From NCBI GenBank assembly GCA_034509425.1, contig JAVTVJ010000566.1, forward strand, positions 310,001-374,000: a stretch of DNA of 64,000 nucleotides, in the 5' to 3' direction. Shown here one piece after another: positions 13,601 to 24,836 of the stretch; position 1 is the first letter of the stretch, and every line of letters begins with the position of its first letter. A program made the translations under genes and the position numbers. Below the pieces are notes generated by a model. It saw only the letters and a program-made list of their open reading frames with translations, searched no databases and had not been told where the DNA came from. This stretch comes from Eopsaltria australis. Its lineage: Eukaryota > Chordata > Aves > Passeriformes > Petroicidae.

Positions 13601-14521
13601 ATTTAGTCATTAGTTGATGTTGTTACCGTGAACATCACACTTTAAATATTTTTAAAACCTGTACATCAGAGGTTGAGTTCCTAGAAATGCAATAGTAACA
13701 GAAAAGAGGTGCTGAGACCCCTGTCATGTGTTTTACAAAAATATGGGGACAGCTTCTAAAGTTGGCAGAAATGTATGAAATTCTACTTCTCTGTCTGCAC
13801 GGGGACAGATTTTCATAGGCAGAAGATCTTAAAATGAAGAAAGCTGCTCTGTCATTCATTGCTTATCTCAAGTGATAAACAGCCAGACACTTCTGCTCTT
13901 TCACCATGACTGAAAAAATCAGCTGTAGGGGCTAAACATCAGAAGATGGAGAGGAAGCAAGGAGAACAATAATTTGTTTGTGCTGCTCTGGAGTTATGAA
14001 TTCCAGCTGCAGGATTTGACCTGCTGAGGATGTTCTGATGTGAGCAATCACACGATTGGAGACTTCTCCTGTGTGAGATTTAAACCCTGAGCTCTGCTCT
14101 CTGAGCCTTGGTGTTTTACAGGTGTGGCTGTGTGTGGAATTCAGCATTTCTGTGAAAAACGTCTGGAGGATGCAACGTTTTTGTGCAGCACAGAATCACC
14201 AGTGAGATGCATTTGCAGGCAGCTCGTAAGGATGCACATCTAATGCTTTTCAAATGGCACTCCAATCATCTGCTTTAAATGATTAATAAGCACAAGCTGA
14301 AAATAGCACAGCATTTACCTAATGTTTGCATGATTATTTTTGTAAACATTTCATTCAGGCTTTCTCTGCCATCTTTCTAAGCATTGTCAAAACAACAACA
14401 AAAAAATAATGCTGCTATTCTTGAGTAGTTTTTCTCAGTTGGTTTGATCTTCCTCATGACCCAGGGAAATGTAGCAGGGGAGAGCATCCTTGTTCATTCT
14501 CACCTGACAGTGAGCATGTGG
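10671..14521. other. Unique non-coding DNA
   Basis: AT-rich sequence with no recognised gene. An (AATA)n microsatellite lies at 11,443-11,464. The 12.1-12.7 kb segment has overlapping short frames on both strands (the longest is 151 codons on minus at 12,208-12,663) with no family resemblance. I saw no clear interspersed repeat. Confidence 0.6.
11443..11464. repeat. (AATA)n microsatellite
   Basis: About five tandem copies of AATA. A short, ordinary tetranucleotide repeat. Confidence 0.9.
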
Positions 14522-14606
14522 TTTAAGATCAAATGAGAAAACCAATCCAGAGGTAAAATTTAAGATCAATTTAAGATCAAATTTAAGATCAAATGAGAAA
14601 ACCAAT
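14522..14606 (+). repeat. Local nested tandem duplication
   Basis: A 25-bp block beginning TTTAAGATCAAATGAG occurs at 14,522-14,546 and again at 14,582-14,606. Between the copies, the core TTTAAGATCAA recurs at about 14,559 and 14,570. The pattern suggests slippage or staged local duplication in unique DNA. Confidence 0.9.
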
Positions 14607-15570
14607 TTGCAGTATGCTTACAGGTTTCTGATTGTCTCCCAAAGCTGGTAACTGAGCTTGGTGAGACCTACAAGTCTGGATTTTGTTAACAAGCTTGTCT
14701 GAAAGCTCTACAAATATATGGTAACATCTTCTCCTGGGTTTAAATAAGTCAGCAATAGTTTTAAAAGATGTGGAGGGATTTGTACTTTCATGTTGGCTGT
14801 CCTACTTATTCTTTTAGTCCTTGCTGAGATAAGGTTAAAACTGGAATTTAAATGGTGTTAAGGAAGAAGCCAAGATAGTAATCAGAATATAATTAACAGT
14901 GTATCATCTGTCAACCAACCAGAGCTGGGCAGTGCTGCTATTCACCAACAAAAAGTGGTGGAAGACTTCCAGTTTTCCAAGTAAAATGCTGCTGTTGTTC
15001 GCTGTAGCAGCCCACAGGTGTTGTGTGATGTGTGTGCATCCTTCACACCATACCACACCACACAGAACCCCACCCCACCTACCAAATGTGCTTTTCTGCT
15101 CTTCAAAAGTCACTCTGTCGCAGTTCAGCCTTGGAGACATTTAGTAACAGGTTTTAAGGCTCAGGGTGAAAAGATTATGTGGCACAAGAGAACTGTTATG
15201 AAATCTAACTGAAGACTATGTGTAAAACCAGAACGTGTTGGTTAAATACCCAGCATTAACTACTCCGGCAACATTTCAAAGATGCCATCCCCTTTGTAGT
15301 ATCAGTAGTATCTGCAAATCTAAGTCACGGGGTGCGGTTTTATTACTAATTTTCTAAATCTGGAGTGCCTTTGCTCAGCCTGTGTAACGCACATCACCTG
15401 TACATCATAATCCCATTTTTTGTTCTTCCCAAGGTGCTGTGTCCCAGGGCGGGACTCTCCATCTCTGAGAATCTGCCTCAGGCTTTCCCCTTGGGGTTTC
15501 TTGCAGAATTCTGGCGGAAAACTGGCGAGTGTTTAAAAGAAAAAGAAAGGTGATGGTGTTAAAGGTTTGG
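14607..15570. other. Unique non-coding DNA upstream of the CpG island
   Basis: AT-rich, with a C/A-rich patch at about 15,045-15,085. The short open frames overlap on opposite strands. The sequence passes abruptly into the GC-rich island near 15,570. Confidence 0.6.
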
Positions 15571-15627
15571 TGCCGAACAGACGCAGCCGAGCCCCGTCTC
15601 TCCGAGGCGCCCCAGAGCCGCCCTCAC

Positions 15628-15628
15628 C
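15628..15628 (-). other. Consensus splice donor, minus strand
   Basis: Read on the minus strand, GCGCAG is followed by GTGAGGG, a near-perfect 5' splice site at the left side of the CpG island. It could end a minus-strand first exon lying at about 15.63-16.2 kb. The sequence match is clear, but its use is unproven. Confidence 0.35.
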
Positions 15629-15691
15629 TGCGCGGAGCCTCCGCCCGGCTCCGGCACTGCCGCGCATCCCCCGAGGGTCCGCGCACCTGCG

Positions 15692-15724
15692 GGGGAGCCC
15701 TGAGGAGCCCTGAGGGAGCCCTGC
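15692..15724 (+). repeat. Short GC-rich tandem repeat in the CpG island
   Basis: About three imperfect copies of a roughly 10-bp unit, GAGCCCTGAG. Neighbouring micro-repeats in the same island are CTCGG units at about 15,777-15,796 and AGCGC units at about 15,877-15,894. Such slippage-prone tracts are common in bird CpG islands. Confidence 0.75.
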
Positions 15725-16008
15725 GGAGCGGAGCAGCCTCTCCCCGCTGAGGGGAGCCCCAGCCCCGCCGGGGGAGGCTCGGCTCGGCTCGGCTCCGGCA
15801 CCTCGCGGGGTGGGGAGAGGCGCTGCCCGCCCCCCCCAGGGCTTCCCCGCTAAGTCTGACGGAGCCGCCGCCTCCCAGCGCAGCGCAGCGCAGCGGCCCC
15901 GGCGCAGGAGGAGGCGCCGTGCGCGGCCCGAGTCCCCGGGCGCTGCCGCCGGTGAGGGGACAGCGGCGGCTCCGCGCTCCCGGCGGCTCCGCTCCGCTCG
16001 CCGGCCCA

Positions 16009-16009
16009 G
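16009..16009 (+). other. Consensus splice donor, plus strand
   Basis: GGCCCAG is followed by GTAGGAG in the core of the CpG island, a strong 5' splice site that could end a plus-strand first exon. A second, slightly weaker donor (CCG then GTGAGG) lies 58 bp upstream, which would allow alternative first-exon ends. Confidence 0.4.
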
Positions 16010-16119
16010 GTAGGAGCGGCAGCGGCGACCCCCGGGGCTGCTCTCGCCGCGGTGACCTTGAGGGGGGCGGGAGCGCCGCCGGGGCCGAGCCCATCCCGGA
16101 GCGGGGCCGGGGCAGCGGG

Positions 16120-16401
16120 ATGCGGCCGGAGGATGCGCTGGGGCGGGGGATGGAGGCGGCTCCGCGGGGCGGGCGCGATCGGGGGCAGCGGCTGCGCTGC
16201 TGCGGGAGCCGCCGCTCTCGGTCCGGCTCAAGCCCGGAGGGCTCTCAGAGACAGGAACGGGTCGGGAGGCGGCGGCGGAGCCCGCCCGAGGCTCCGCGGT
16301 CCCCGCTGCGCCCGCAGCACCGCGCCCGGCCGGAGCCTCCGCGGCCCCGGCTTCCAGGAGGTGACGCTCCTCCTGGAAATATTAATTTGAGAGAGCCATA
16401 A
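16120..16401 (+). other. 93-codon ATG frame in the CpG island, probably not a gene
   Basis: The first ATG sits in GCGGGATGC. The predicted product starts MRPEDALGRG and is rich in Arg, Pro and Gly, as expected of any frame through such base composition. No domain is recognised. If the plus-strand transcript starts upstream and is not spliced at 16,009, this would act as an upstream open frame. I consider translation unlikely. Confidence 0.1.
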
Positions 16402-16760
16402 GGAGGATGTTGCCCGCAGTCCTGCTCCCTCGGCGGGGCTGATGGAAGGAGAAGCCTGCCGGGAGCTCCGTCCCCGCCGGGTCCCCGGCGCTCGCCCAGC
16501 TCCTGCGGTGCCGCTCAGCTCCGCTGCGGCTGGGGCTTTTTCCCTTCTTTTCCACGGGGGGATTGAAATGTTTTACAAGCAGTAGTTGTCAGAGCCTCGC
16601 AGTACTCCAGCGGAGCGTTCCGAGCGCCTCCAAGCCCGAGGAGATTGCGGCTGAGGTAACTTTGCCCGGGTCACGCAGTGCACCAGCCCGCCCAGCTGCC
16701 CCTGCATCCCGGCTCAGGTGGCCGCTGTGGTCCCGGCCGCCACCACCTTGGCACGGATGT

Positions 16761-19700
16761 CATCAAGATGTGCTTTCCTACCGCCACTGAACGTAATGGG
16801 TTCTTCTTCTAAAATCTTGGTTTGGAGACTGTACTAGAAACGTGAAAGGAGGGGCACTGTCTTCCGTTCTGTATCTTTGAAAGGCCTCCTGTACTGTAGG
16901 TGGAGGAAACCTCTCCCTTGCTGAATTAAACTGTCAAAAAGTTTACTTCTTTCTGTGTATTTCTTGCTGATTGTTTTTGCTTGTGGGTTTTTTCTCCATC
17001 TTACTGGGCAGTTTTATCACGTTACACCAACCTGATTCTGTGCTAATGCTTTCTTTACTTTCTCTTTAATTAAAGCGTATTTTGTAGTAAGTGCTATTTG
17101 AGAATCATGGGTACCAAGATAAGGTGCTGGGAAGGCAGGCAAGCTGAAAGCAGAGGTGTAGAGCAGGACTTAACTGCTCCCAAAATAAGCTAGAATGTAA
17201 GTTTTTAAAGAGTGTGAAAGTTGATAGTGCTGTAACCCAAGCCCCAAAGAGTAAAAGGGAATCTTTTAAGGAATACTGTGTGTGGCTGGTAGGTACTGCA
17301 AATCCTGAGTTATGTAAGCAGTTCTTGAGTGGGGCTGCACACACACTGTCACGTTCTTCATTTCTGATCCTGTCCCCTCACCTTCATGTGACTGATTTTC
17401 ATGTGCTGACTCTAACAGGATTCAGCATTTTCATGACTTTCCTGTGAAGTGGTTTGTCTGTGGTCTCTTGCTGAGAAACAAGCTCAGTGTTCTCTGCAAT
17501 GACTTCATGATCTGATGTTAAGCTCCATTTTCAAAGTGAGCATTGCTGCAAGCTCTTCCTAAAGCTAGAGGATATGGATTGAATGTTCAGTTTAGTGTCA
17601 ATATTAACACAGTCACTTTAACACTTGATGGAATGAATGCAGAGTATTCTGTTACCTTGAATTCCTATTTGATACCTTTACCAGCACTGTCCTCTGCTCA
17701 CAGCCTGTGAATCCAGGACCACAACCTCTTGATTATCAGGCTGTAGAATGTGATATTGATCCAAATGTCTGGCACATCTCTCTATCCCAACCATATCTTT
17801 TAACCATTCAATTGCCTGCTTCCTGATCATGCTAAGTACATTTTTATTGGTTTTGACAAGCTCTGTGGGGAGATTGCAGGGACATTTACATGGTGTTCTG
17901 TGGTGGGTTTGGTTTGGAGGAGGGCAGTGAGGAGACTGAATGGAGCACTGACATAGCCAGTGGGGTGGGGTTGGTTTGGTTTGGTTTCCCCAAAGAGGTG
18001 TTTGGTGTTACTGGAGATGCCTCAGGGTTCCCCTTTGCTGCCTTTGGCTCTGCTTCAGAGGGCTGTGAGTCTCCACCACGTCCCATGCCATGGATCAGAC
18101 ACAACAGGGCACCTCTGGCAGTGTTTGCTGCCTTTTTGGAGCTGGCTGAGTCCAACCTGGTGCATTTGTCTGGTTCCTTATCCTTGGTTAGCCAAGAATA
18201 AAGCACCTCAGGTAATTCACCACGGAAACTTCAGTGATGTGACTGGAAAGCAGGAGTGTTTGTCTGAATATTGATAATCCTCTAAATGCTTGGAGTTTAT
18301 CTCAACAAAACCTGCATATTCTGGTTATTATAGGCAGTTTAGAGTACAGCAAATGAGGTTAAAAAGAAAAATTTGCTAGTTAAAACACTCTAAAACTTGC
18401 ATTGTAGCTTAAGAATTGGTTCAGGACTGCAGTTGGGAAGAATTCATCTGCATTGACCATGAGGAAAAAGCAGAGTAATTGTACAAGAAACAAGTGAGTG
18501 TTTTAGTGGCAGCCTGATGGGAGATGAGAGTGGAGGAGATAATTGGGAACAGAGCGAATGTTTACATTTAAACAAAATTGTGTGACTGCTGAAAATCCCT
18601 TAAAACAAACATCTGAACAAAGTTCAGTCTTCTGGTGAAGCTTATCCTTGGAATGTGTGTGTCAGACATAAGAATTCTGTTTCCAAACAGCTTTACATTT
18701 AATGTACAGTGTGCAGTAAAAGGCTGCAATTCGCAAAGTTCAGAGTGGAACTTCAGCTGCCCTTTGAAGGAACAGGTTTGTAAAAAGTAAGATAAATAGA
18801 AACAGATTATTTTATGAACAGAAGTGGCAAATGCAAAGGGATTAACAGTTTTAATTATCTGAAAATAAACTTAAAATATTTGGGAGAAGAAAAGAGAGCA
18901 TGACCAAGAAATATTTGCATGCAATGGGATGGCAGAGGTGGCAGCAATGAGTGTCACAGTGCCTGAGATCCAGGCTGGTCTCAGTATATTCCTGCCACAG
19001 AACTACCAGTTAAATCAGAAAGGCTTATTTATTGCCAAAGCCTACTTTGAAAAAAGTTTCATCTTCATAAATGGAGTTCTTTAGTAGTGAAAAATTTCAG
19101 ACTTTCATTTTATGGGTGTGACCAATTTTTCGCATCTCTGTGATCCAAGACAGCACTTCCTAAGGGATGTGTAACTGGATTGCTGGATGACCCCATATCC
19201 ATCAGCATGGATTTGTATCTAAGGGTCATTATATAAAATGTTGTTTCCCTTGTTTTCACCTATTTTGTAGGTGAAATATTTTGTATCATCTCAATAAAAT
19301 AACTGGTGTGCTGCAGGGGCGCCCTCCAAGCACTGGAACGTAAACCAAAGAAAGCTTTAAATATTTCTAGGAGGCAGAGGTTGCTACAACTTTAACACCT
19401 ACAATAGGAATTGTATTCTGGAGGGTTCATTGCACACCTTTAGGTGTGAAATGGAGGCATTTCTGAGAGCCTGCTCAGGTCAGCACCCTCAGAGCCTCAA
19501 GAGCAGTTCTCTTGTGGATAGTTATTTATCTGCTTCCAGCCCTTTCTCTCCTCTGATGCAAAGGCCTTGCATTGCTGGCAGGTTTTACAGTCTCTCCATC
19601 ACTCCTGTTCATATTCGCATCCCAAGAACTGCTCAGCTTCCCGAGGTTGCCACGTTTGGGGTGCCAAAGGCAACATTGGGGTGCAAGAGCTGAACCTCCA

Positions 19701-22700
19701 TGAGAGAGCAGCACCAGCAGGGCTGTGTTGGGCTGCCCAGCTGCCAGAGTGCAGGAACCTCTGTTTGCACAGTGGATTTATTCCCTGTGCAGTGGAATGC
19801 CTTTAAAAAGTCCCAGCAGTGGGGTTTTTCAGAACCAGACCTGCCTCATTTCACTGGTGCTCTGAGGTGCTTCTCCTGAGATTTTGTGTACATTGTATGT
19901 AAATGTGGAAAGTGTCACAAGGCTTTGCACGCTCACCAAGGATTGATGTTAATTGTTGAAGGGTCAGGATTCAGGGCTGCAAGGCTGAACCACAGTCCCC
20001 TCTCACACCCCACAGCAGTGTGACCTTGGATGCACACTCCAAGTTTTGAAAACCTTTCGTGCATTGTGAAGCCAGAATAATGCAGTTGTCTCCATTCAGC
20101 ATTTCTATTTCTAAGACTGATAAATCATTAATTCCACAGTGTTTGGGGAATCGCCCTCAGCCTGATTTATTTATTAACAAGGCTCAAGTAACTTATACTG
20201 AACTTATGGAAATTATGCCTGCTCTAAAATCATCCATCAGGGATGAAGATTGCTCAAAGATATTGCAGCTGCTGTCCACTCCATTTGCATCTCTTCATAA
20301 AAATCTTCAGGATTCAGGATTTCTCTCCATGGTTATCAGTGAGCCTAATGCCCAGCACATTCCTTTTTGTTATCTCATTTATGAGCAGGAGATTCCAAGC
20401 CTCTGGATAGCTTTCCTGTGCAGAAAAAAGTCACCTTGAGAATATTTGCTGATCCTGTAGATTCTGTCCTGCTTATTGAATAGCCATTCTTCATTAGGGG
20501 AAGTTATTCCCACTGATGGGAAATCTTCCATCCTGGAAGGTGTGATTGCATTCAGCACAGCAGACAAAACAGGGCCATATTTGAGATGATCCAGCATTTC
20601 ATTTTTTGTGACTCAGGTAATTTCTCGGTGTTTTAAACCTTTTTGTGATGTTGTTATTGTTTAAAGAGGTTAATACTCTTTAAGAGGATTGAAATAATAG
20701 GAATTTTGTTTTCAGGGAATGTTCTCTGTAACCAAAACTTCCAATAGGTTGATGGGTTCCTAGAAAGTATTCTGATAGGCATTTCAGAATATTTTTAAGC
20801 AGCAGTATGAATGAGGAGATTTATGATAATCAAGCAGAAAAATATTCTTTGCTGTCATCAGATTTCTTTGCAGTTGCTGAAGCTTAAAGTAATTACTCCA
20901 GAAGAATTAAGATTTGCTTTATTTATCATCTGAGGAAATGGATATGTGCATTTCTACGTGCTGGCCTACAGTTACAGGAAAAGCAAAATGGAAGTTCTGA
21001 GAAGAAATTTCATCATTTAAAATTAACTGGTGGCATTATTAGGTGTATTTACAGCTGCTTTGCTGCACTGAACTTGTGGTCTTATGTTCAAATGCAGAGT
21101 TAATGCATTGCTTTAGTCCACAAGGTCTGCATGTTCACCAGCATTTTTCTAATGTGTGAAGTATTTTGCAAGCTTTGAAATCAGTTTATGCAAACTGAAA
21201 TTAGATGACTGGCATGAATTTTGGCCTTTAAACAATAGCAAATAGTTACATGAAGACGAAATGTCAAAATTTTACCTGGAAGAGATCTATTCCACATCAC
21301 TGGGTTTTTCTTAATTACAGCGAGTACCAAGCGTCCAAAAGCCCTGACAAAAACCAGGCCCATTTCTTTAGTTAAGCTTGAAAATGCCACAGGAATCAAT
21401 CTGGAAGATGCAGAATGATTCTTCTTGAAAGGTTAAATACTCTGAAGAATTAATGTGTTCTACACAGCAGCCCTGGTGATTCTGTGTCAAGTGCTAAAGA
21501 ATTCGAGAGCAGTGGGAACACGAAAATGCCATTATGGCCTGTGAAGGTTGGTGTTAATGGCTGTGTTCCCCCAAAGATCCACTATTACACTGCTTTTTGT
21601 GTGACCCAACACTGTTCCCCTCATATTTCCCCCTGGCACTGCTGACATTTATTGCTCCCCGGCTAAATAGGATGACAAGGCAGAGTTGCATTCACTGTGA
21701 ATTTTCTTGTTTTTTTTTTTTTTTTCCCCACTTGTTCTGCAAGTTTCTGGACAGTGGAGAAAAATGGAAAGGTTTCTGTCTGAGTGGCAGTCCTGTTAGA
21801 CATCCTGGCATGAAATATGCCTTTTGAAAATACCTTTATACTATTTTTTACTTATAGTCAACAGTGGCTTTTAGATCCCTTCCCACAGACCTCAGTTTAT
21901 CTCTATTTAGTGCTTTTGCTTGATGTCCAGATTTGCACTTGCTCTGCTTACACAACTTCACTTTTCAACAAGTTCTTCAATGCATTAAGTTTTAGTTTGA
22001 ATTTTGATCAAGGGGGTGATAGGAACCCTGCCTGTTTGCTTCACAAACATTTTTCTCTCCTGGCATTTTCAAATGCGTGCAGTGAGTTGTGGGATGCATT
22101 CCACTGACAGTGAGTTTCAGTGATCACTTTTAATTTGGAAGGTACTTTGGTTTTTTTTTCTTTTTTTTTTTTTAAGAAACTGCACTCAATTATCTGCAGT
22201 TTCATCTCAGTCCTTCCACCCCATGAAAATATCACGTTGGCCAGACAGAGAAAGCCTTGCTGTAGCCAGTCTCAAGTGCCTCTAACTGGGGTTTCCTTCC
22301 CAGTTACCACATCAAAAAGGGAATTTCATTGCTTTGACGTTCTGATTATTTCAGCACTTCATCCTTGAGGTGCTTACATGGTGATTGAACTTGTTTCAGT
22401 GTCCTCTGTGGTATGAAAGGGAGGTGGCTGGGTTTGCAGTTCCTTCAGTCAGCCTTGCTTCTCCTTTTGAAGCTGCACAGTGATTTTTGCCTCTCCGCTG
22501 TCCTTTGGGAACTTTCCCCTCCCTTTGTGCATTACTGAATATAATAGCTAATGTTTGGGGATGGCTTTAGGTAATTCCTTAAGTACTCTGCAGTGAACTT
22601 CATCATTCTCTAGCAGACTGGGTATGTCTGGCTTCTTTTGATACTTTTTAGCCTATTCATTTTTTTTTCTCCAGGCCTCTAGTCCTGTCTTCTCGGTAAA

Positions 22701-22739
22701 AATCACTTTAGAAACATTTTTGCTTTTCATTATCCTTTA
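16761..22739. other. Unique non-coding DNA downstream of the CpG island
   Basis: Falls back to AT-rich composition. A GC-richer patch at about 17,880-18,210 has open frames of over 100 codons on both strands, (GGTTT)n-like units near 17,970 and AATAAA at 18,197-18,202, with no family recognised. A 126-codon frame at 20,059-20,439 starts at GTG, not ATG, and matches nothing known. Poly-T runs lie at about 21,708-21,725 and 22,150-22,173. I identify no exon in this stretch. Confidence 0.6.
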
Positions 22740-23060
22740 GATGGAGACATAAAAGAATGTGAAGGAAGTACTGAATGCTTCAGCTTTCTCTTTGCCATCT
22801 GTTATTTTCTCTCCTTTCCCATTAAATACTAGAACCTCTGCTTATCTTCTTCTCCCACTTACTTCTGTTGTATTTATAGATCCTTTTCCTATTGCCTTTT
22901 TATGTCCCTCATTAGTTGTTGATCCTTTTGTGTGGTGGCTCATCTGGATCAGAACCGAGCCATTTGTGCCATTCTAATTCTTGTTCTTTGTCCAATGTTC
23001 TTGTTTCACCTTTTGTACAATCTCTTCTGACAGTCAAAGCCTTTGAAGATGCTGGATGTA
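22740..23060 (-). mobile_element. Ancient CR1/L3-type LINE ORF2 fragment, antisense
   Basis: Read on the minus strand, this stretch encodes a broken version of the part of CR1/L3 ORF2 between the endonuclease and reverse transcriptase domains. A segment reading KGNRKRIYKYNRSKWEKK corresponds to the family's KKGFYKYISSKRK-like region. After a frameshift and stops comes DGKEKAEAFSTSFTFF, matching the usual EKAEVLNAFFASVF-like region. A possible upstream piece (QKRLYKR) lies near 23,030. Further LINE-like sequence may extend to about 23,350. Frameshifts and stops show great age. The exact family (CR1, L3 or a relative) needs an alignment. Confidence 0.7.
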
Positions 23061-24436
23061 ACAGCCTCTTCCAGTGTTTCCTGTGTTCCCCCTGCACTGA
23101 GATAATCTCTCTGTTTTATACACTCTTCATGGGTAATTGTCGGTTTTCCTGAATTCCTTGATCCTCTCTTTAAGAGATGTTACAAATCACCTGAGTGAGT
23201 TTGCCGAAGTTGTTGCCCTGAGTTCCACTTCTTTTTCTGTGCTTCCTTCACATCTTCCTCTCGATGTGCTTCCAGTGAGTTCTCCTGGCTTGTGATAATG
23301 CTCACTTGGGATGGATTGCTGCCCTTAAGATCTCAGCCAGTGCTTTCCTGTTAATCAGAATAAAATAAAGCTGCAGCTTCAGCGATGCTTCACCCCTTCA
23401 TCCTGTTAGCACAGCCCCAGCTTGGTGACATCCCCTGTTTGCTCCTCAGGGGAAGACTGAAAACATGCAGGTATGTGGTGGCTGTGGCATGGGATGGGAC
23501 AGCAAATTGTGTGCTGTCATCTGCTTTGTTAGGGGACATTTTGTGCCTTCATACACACTGCTTGTCCTTGTGGGCTGATTTATAATTCACACAACCTGCC
23601 TGATCCAAGGGTTAATTGATCACCACCTGTAAAGCTGCTGGGAGTTTTGGATAGAAAATGCTCCTATAAGCACCAAGCACTGTTTGTATCTGCAAGATGT
23701 TTGTAATGTTATTTAACAAGAGCATTAAAGCCATTTACTTATGTAGAAATGAAGTGTGATGTGTTCTACCAGTACACAACCAACCAAGTCTCTTCTGTAC
23801 ATGAAAATATCAGGTTTTTTTGCTGTTCTTCTGAGGACACCTTTCTGAGAACCTTTGCATTTCAAGGAGAAGAACCTGCCTAGAACTGAATACTCTGTAG
23901 CTAAAATCCCATCCTGCCCTAGGGAGAGAATTTGTAAACTTAGCACCAAGGGTTGTGTTCTTGTCAAGTACCATTTATGGCCTGATTGCCAAATAATTTA
24001 CAGATAATGCAGTAGGAAGGTTTAATGTATTAAGGGCAGGATTTTTAAAAAGGGTAGGAATGGAAGCCAAATGGAATTTTTAGTCCTGTTGGCTTGTCAG
24101 TGGGATTTGTGCATCCCTGAGTTGGACGTTTTTGAAAATAGCACTGTAAATTGGTGACTAATAGAGATCTTTCCATGATAATGGCTTACAAGTTACCATG
24201 AATAATTCAGCTGAAGGTTATTGCAGTCCGACTCAGTACCTCCTGAAAATGGTGAAAAGCTTCTCCGTGTGATTTTAGTGGCTTTGGGTTATTGGGCACT
24301 CTGATGAAATAATGTGCTTTTGAGGGATGATTTTGCCCCTTTCAATGCATCCTGCCAGTCAGAACAGAAAGTCGTGAATTACAGGAGAAATGGATGCTGG
24401 AGCCTTCTTTGATGTGCAAGTATTTACAGGGCTGTA
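23061..24436. other. Unique or highly degraded DNA
   Basis: The first part, to about 23,350, may be the continuation of the ancient LINE but is too eroded to call. The rest is AT-rich with no recognised gene or repeat. Confidence 0.5.
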
Positions 24437-24510
24437 ATGAGATCCTGTCCCCCTGAGCGCAGGGGGAATCGCGCAAAGCGAGTTTCTGTCTACCGCATCT
24501 CCACAGCCAG

Positions 24511-24542
24511 AGCTCGGGATGGGGAAAGCTCGGGATGGGGAA
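24511..24542 (+). repeat. 16-bp direct repeat, two copies
   Basis: AGCTCGGGATGGGGAA occurs twice in perfect tandem, at 24,511-24,526 and 24,527-24,542. Confidence 0.9.
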
Positions 24543-24597
24543 AGCGGCTGCTCCTGCTGGGCAGCACGGGCTCTGCACGGCACGGCCCGGCAGCAGC

Positions 24598-24836
24598 GCT
24601 GCCTTTCCTGCAGCCCTTCCTGCCCTCCCTGCAGCCCCCTCCATCCCTGCAGCCCCCCCTCCCCTCCTGCCCTTCCTGCATCCCTGCCCTCCCTGCAGCT
24701 CCTGCATCCCCCTCCTCTCCCTTCAGTCCCCTCTGCCCACCCTGCAACCCCCTCTGCCCTTCCTGCAGCTCCCTCCTATCCCTGCATCCCTCTCCTATCC
24801 CTGCATCCCTCTCCTATCCCTGCATCCCCCTCTCCC
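24598..24836 (+). repeat. C/T-rich tract with 19-bp tandem repeat
   Basis: About 240 bp that is almost all C and T on the plus strand, built from variants of CCTGCAGCCCTTCCTGC and ending in about three copies of TCTCCTATCCCTGCATCCC at roughly 24,771-24,830. Long one-sided pyrimidine tracts can form triplex (H-DNA) structures. The complementary strand is G-rich. Confidence 0.85.

Larger units (their letters stand above)
15571..16760. promoter_or_regulatory. CpG island, probable promoter with first exon(s)
   Basis: An abrupt block of very GC-rich, CpG-dense DNA in AT-rich surroundings. GC-box-like motifs (GGGGCGGG and variants) occur near 16,063, 16,143 and 16,165. Consensus donors lie on plus (CCCAG then GTAGGAG, intron from 16,010; also CCG then GTGAGG, from 15,952, and GAG then GTAACT, from 16,656) and on minus (GCGCAG then GTGAGGG, intron from 15,627 downward). 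In vertebrates such islands usually mark constitutive promoters. Donors on both strands suggest divergent transcription. The gene or genes served cannot be named because no coding exon is recognisable nearby. Open frames across the island are the expected effect of high GC. Confidence 0.8.

Noticed and set aside
15533..16231. A 232-codon minus-strand frame and overlapping plus-strand frames in the CpG island as protein-coding genes
   Set aside because: The composition alone removes stop codons. The products are Arg/Pro/Gly/Ala-rich with no domain, several frames are open at once, and the long minus frame begins at TTG.
20059..20439. A 126-codon plus-strand frame resembling a small protein
   Set aside because: It begins at GTG, has no recognised domain, lacks splice context, and is within the length expected by chance for a 64-kb window.
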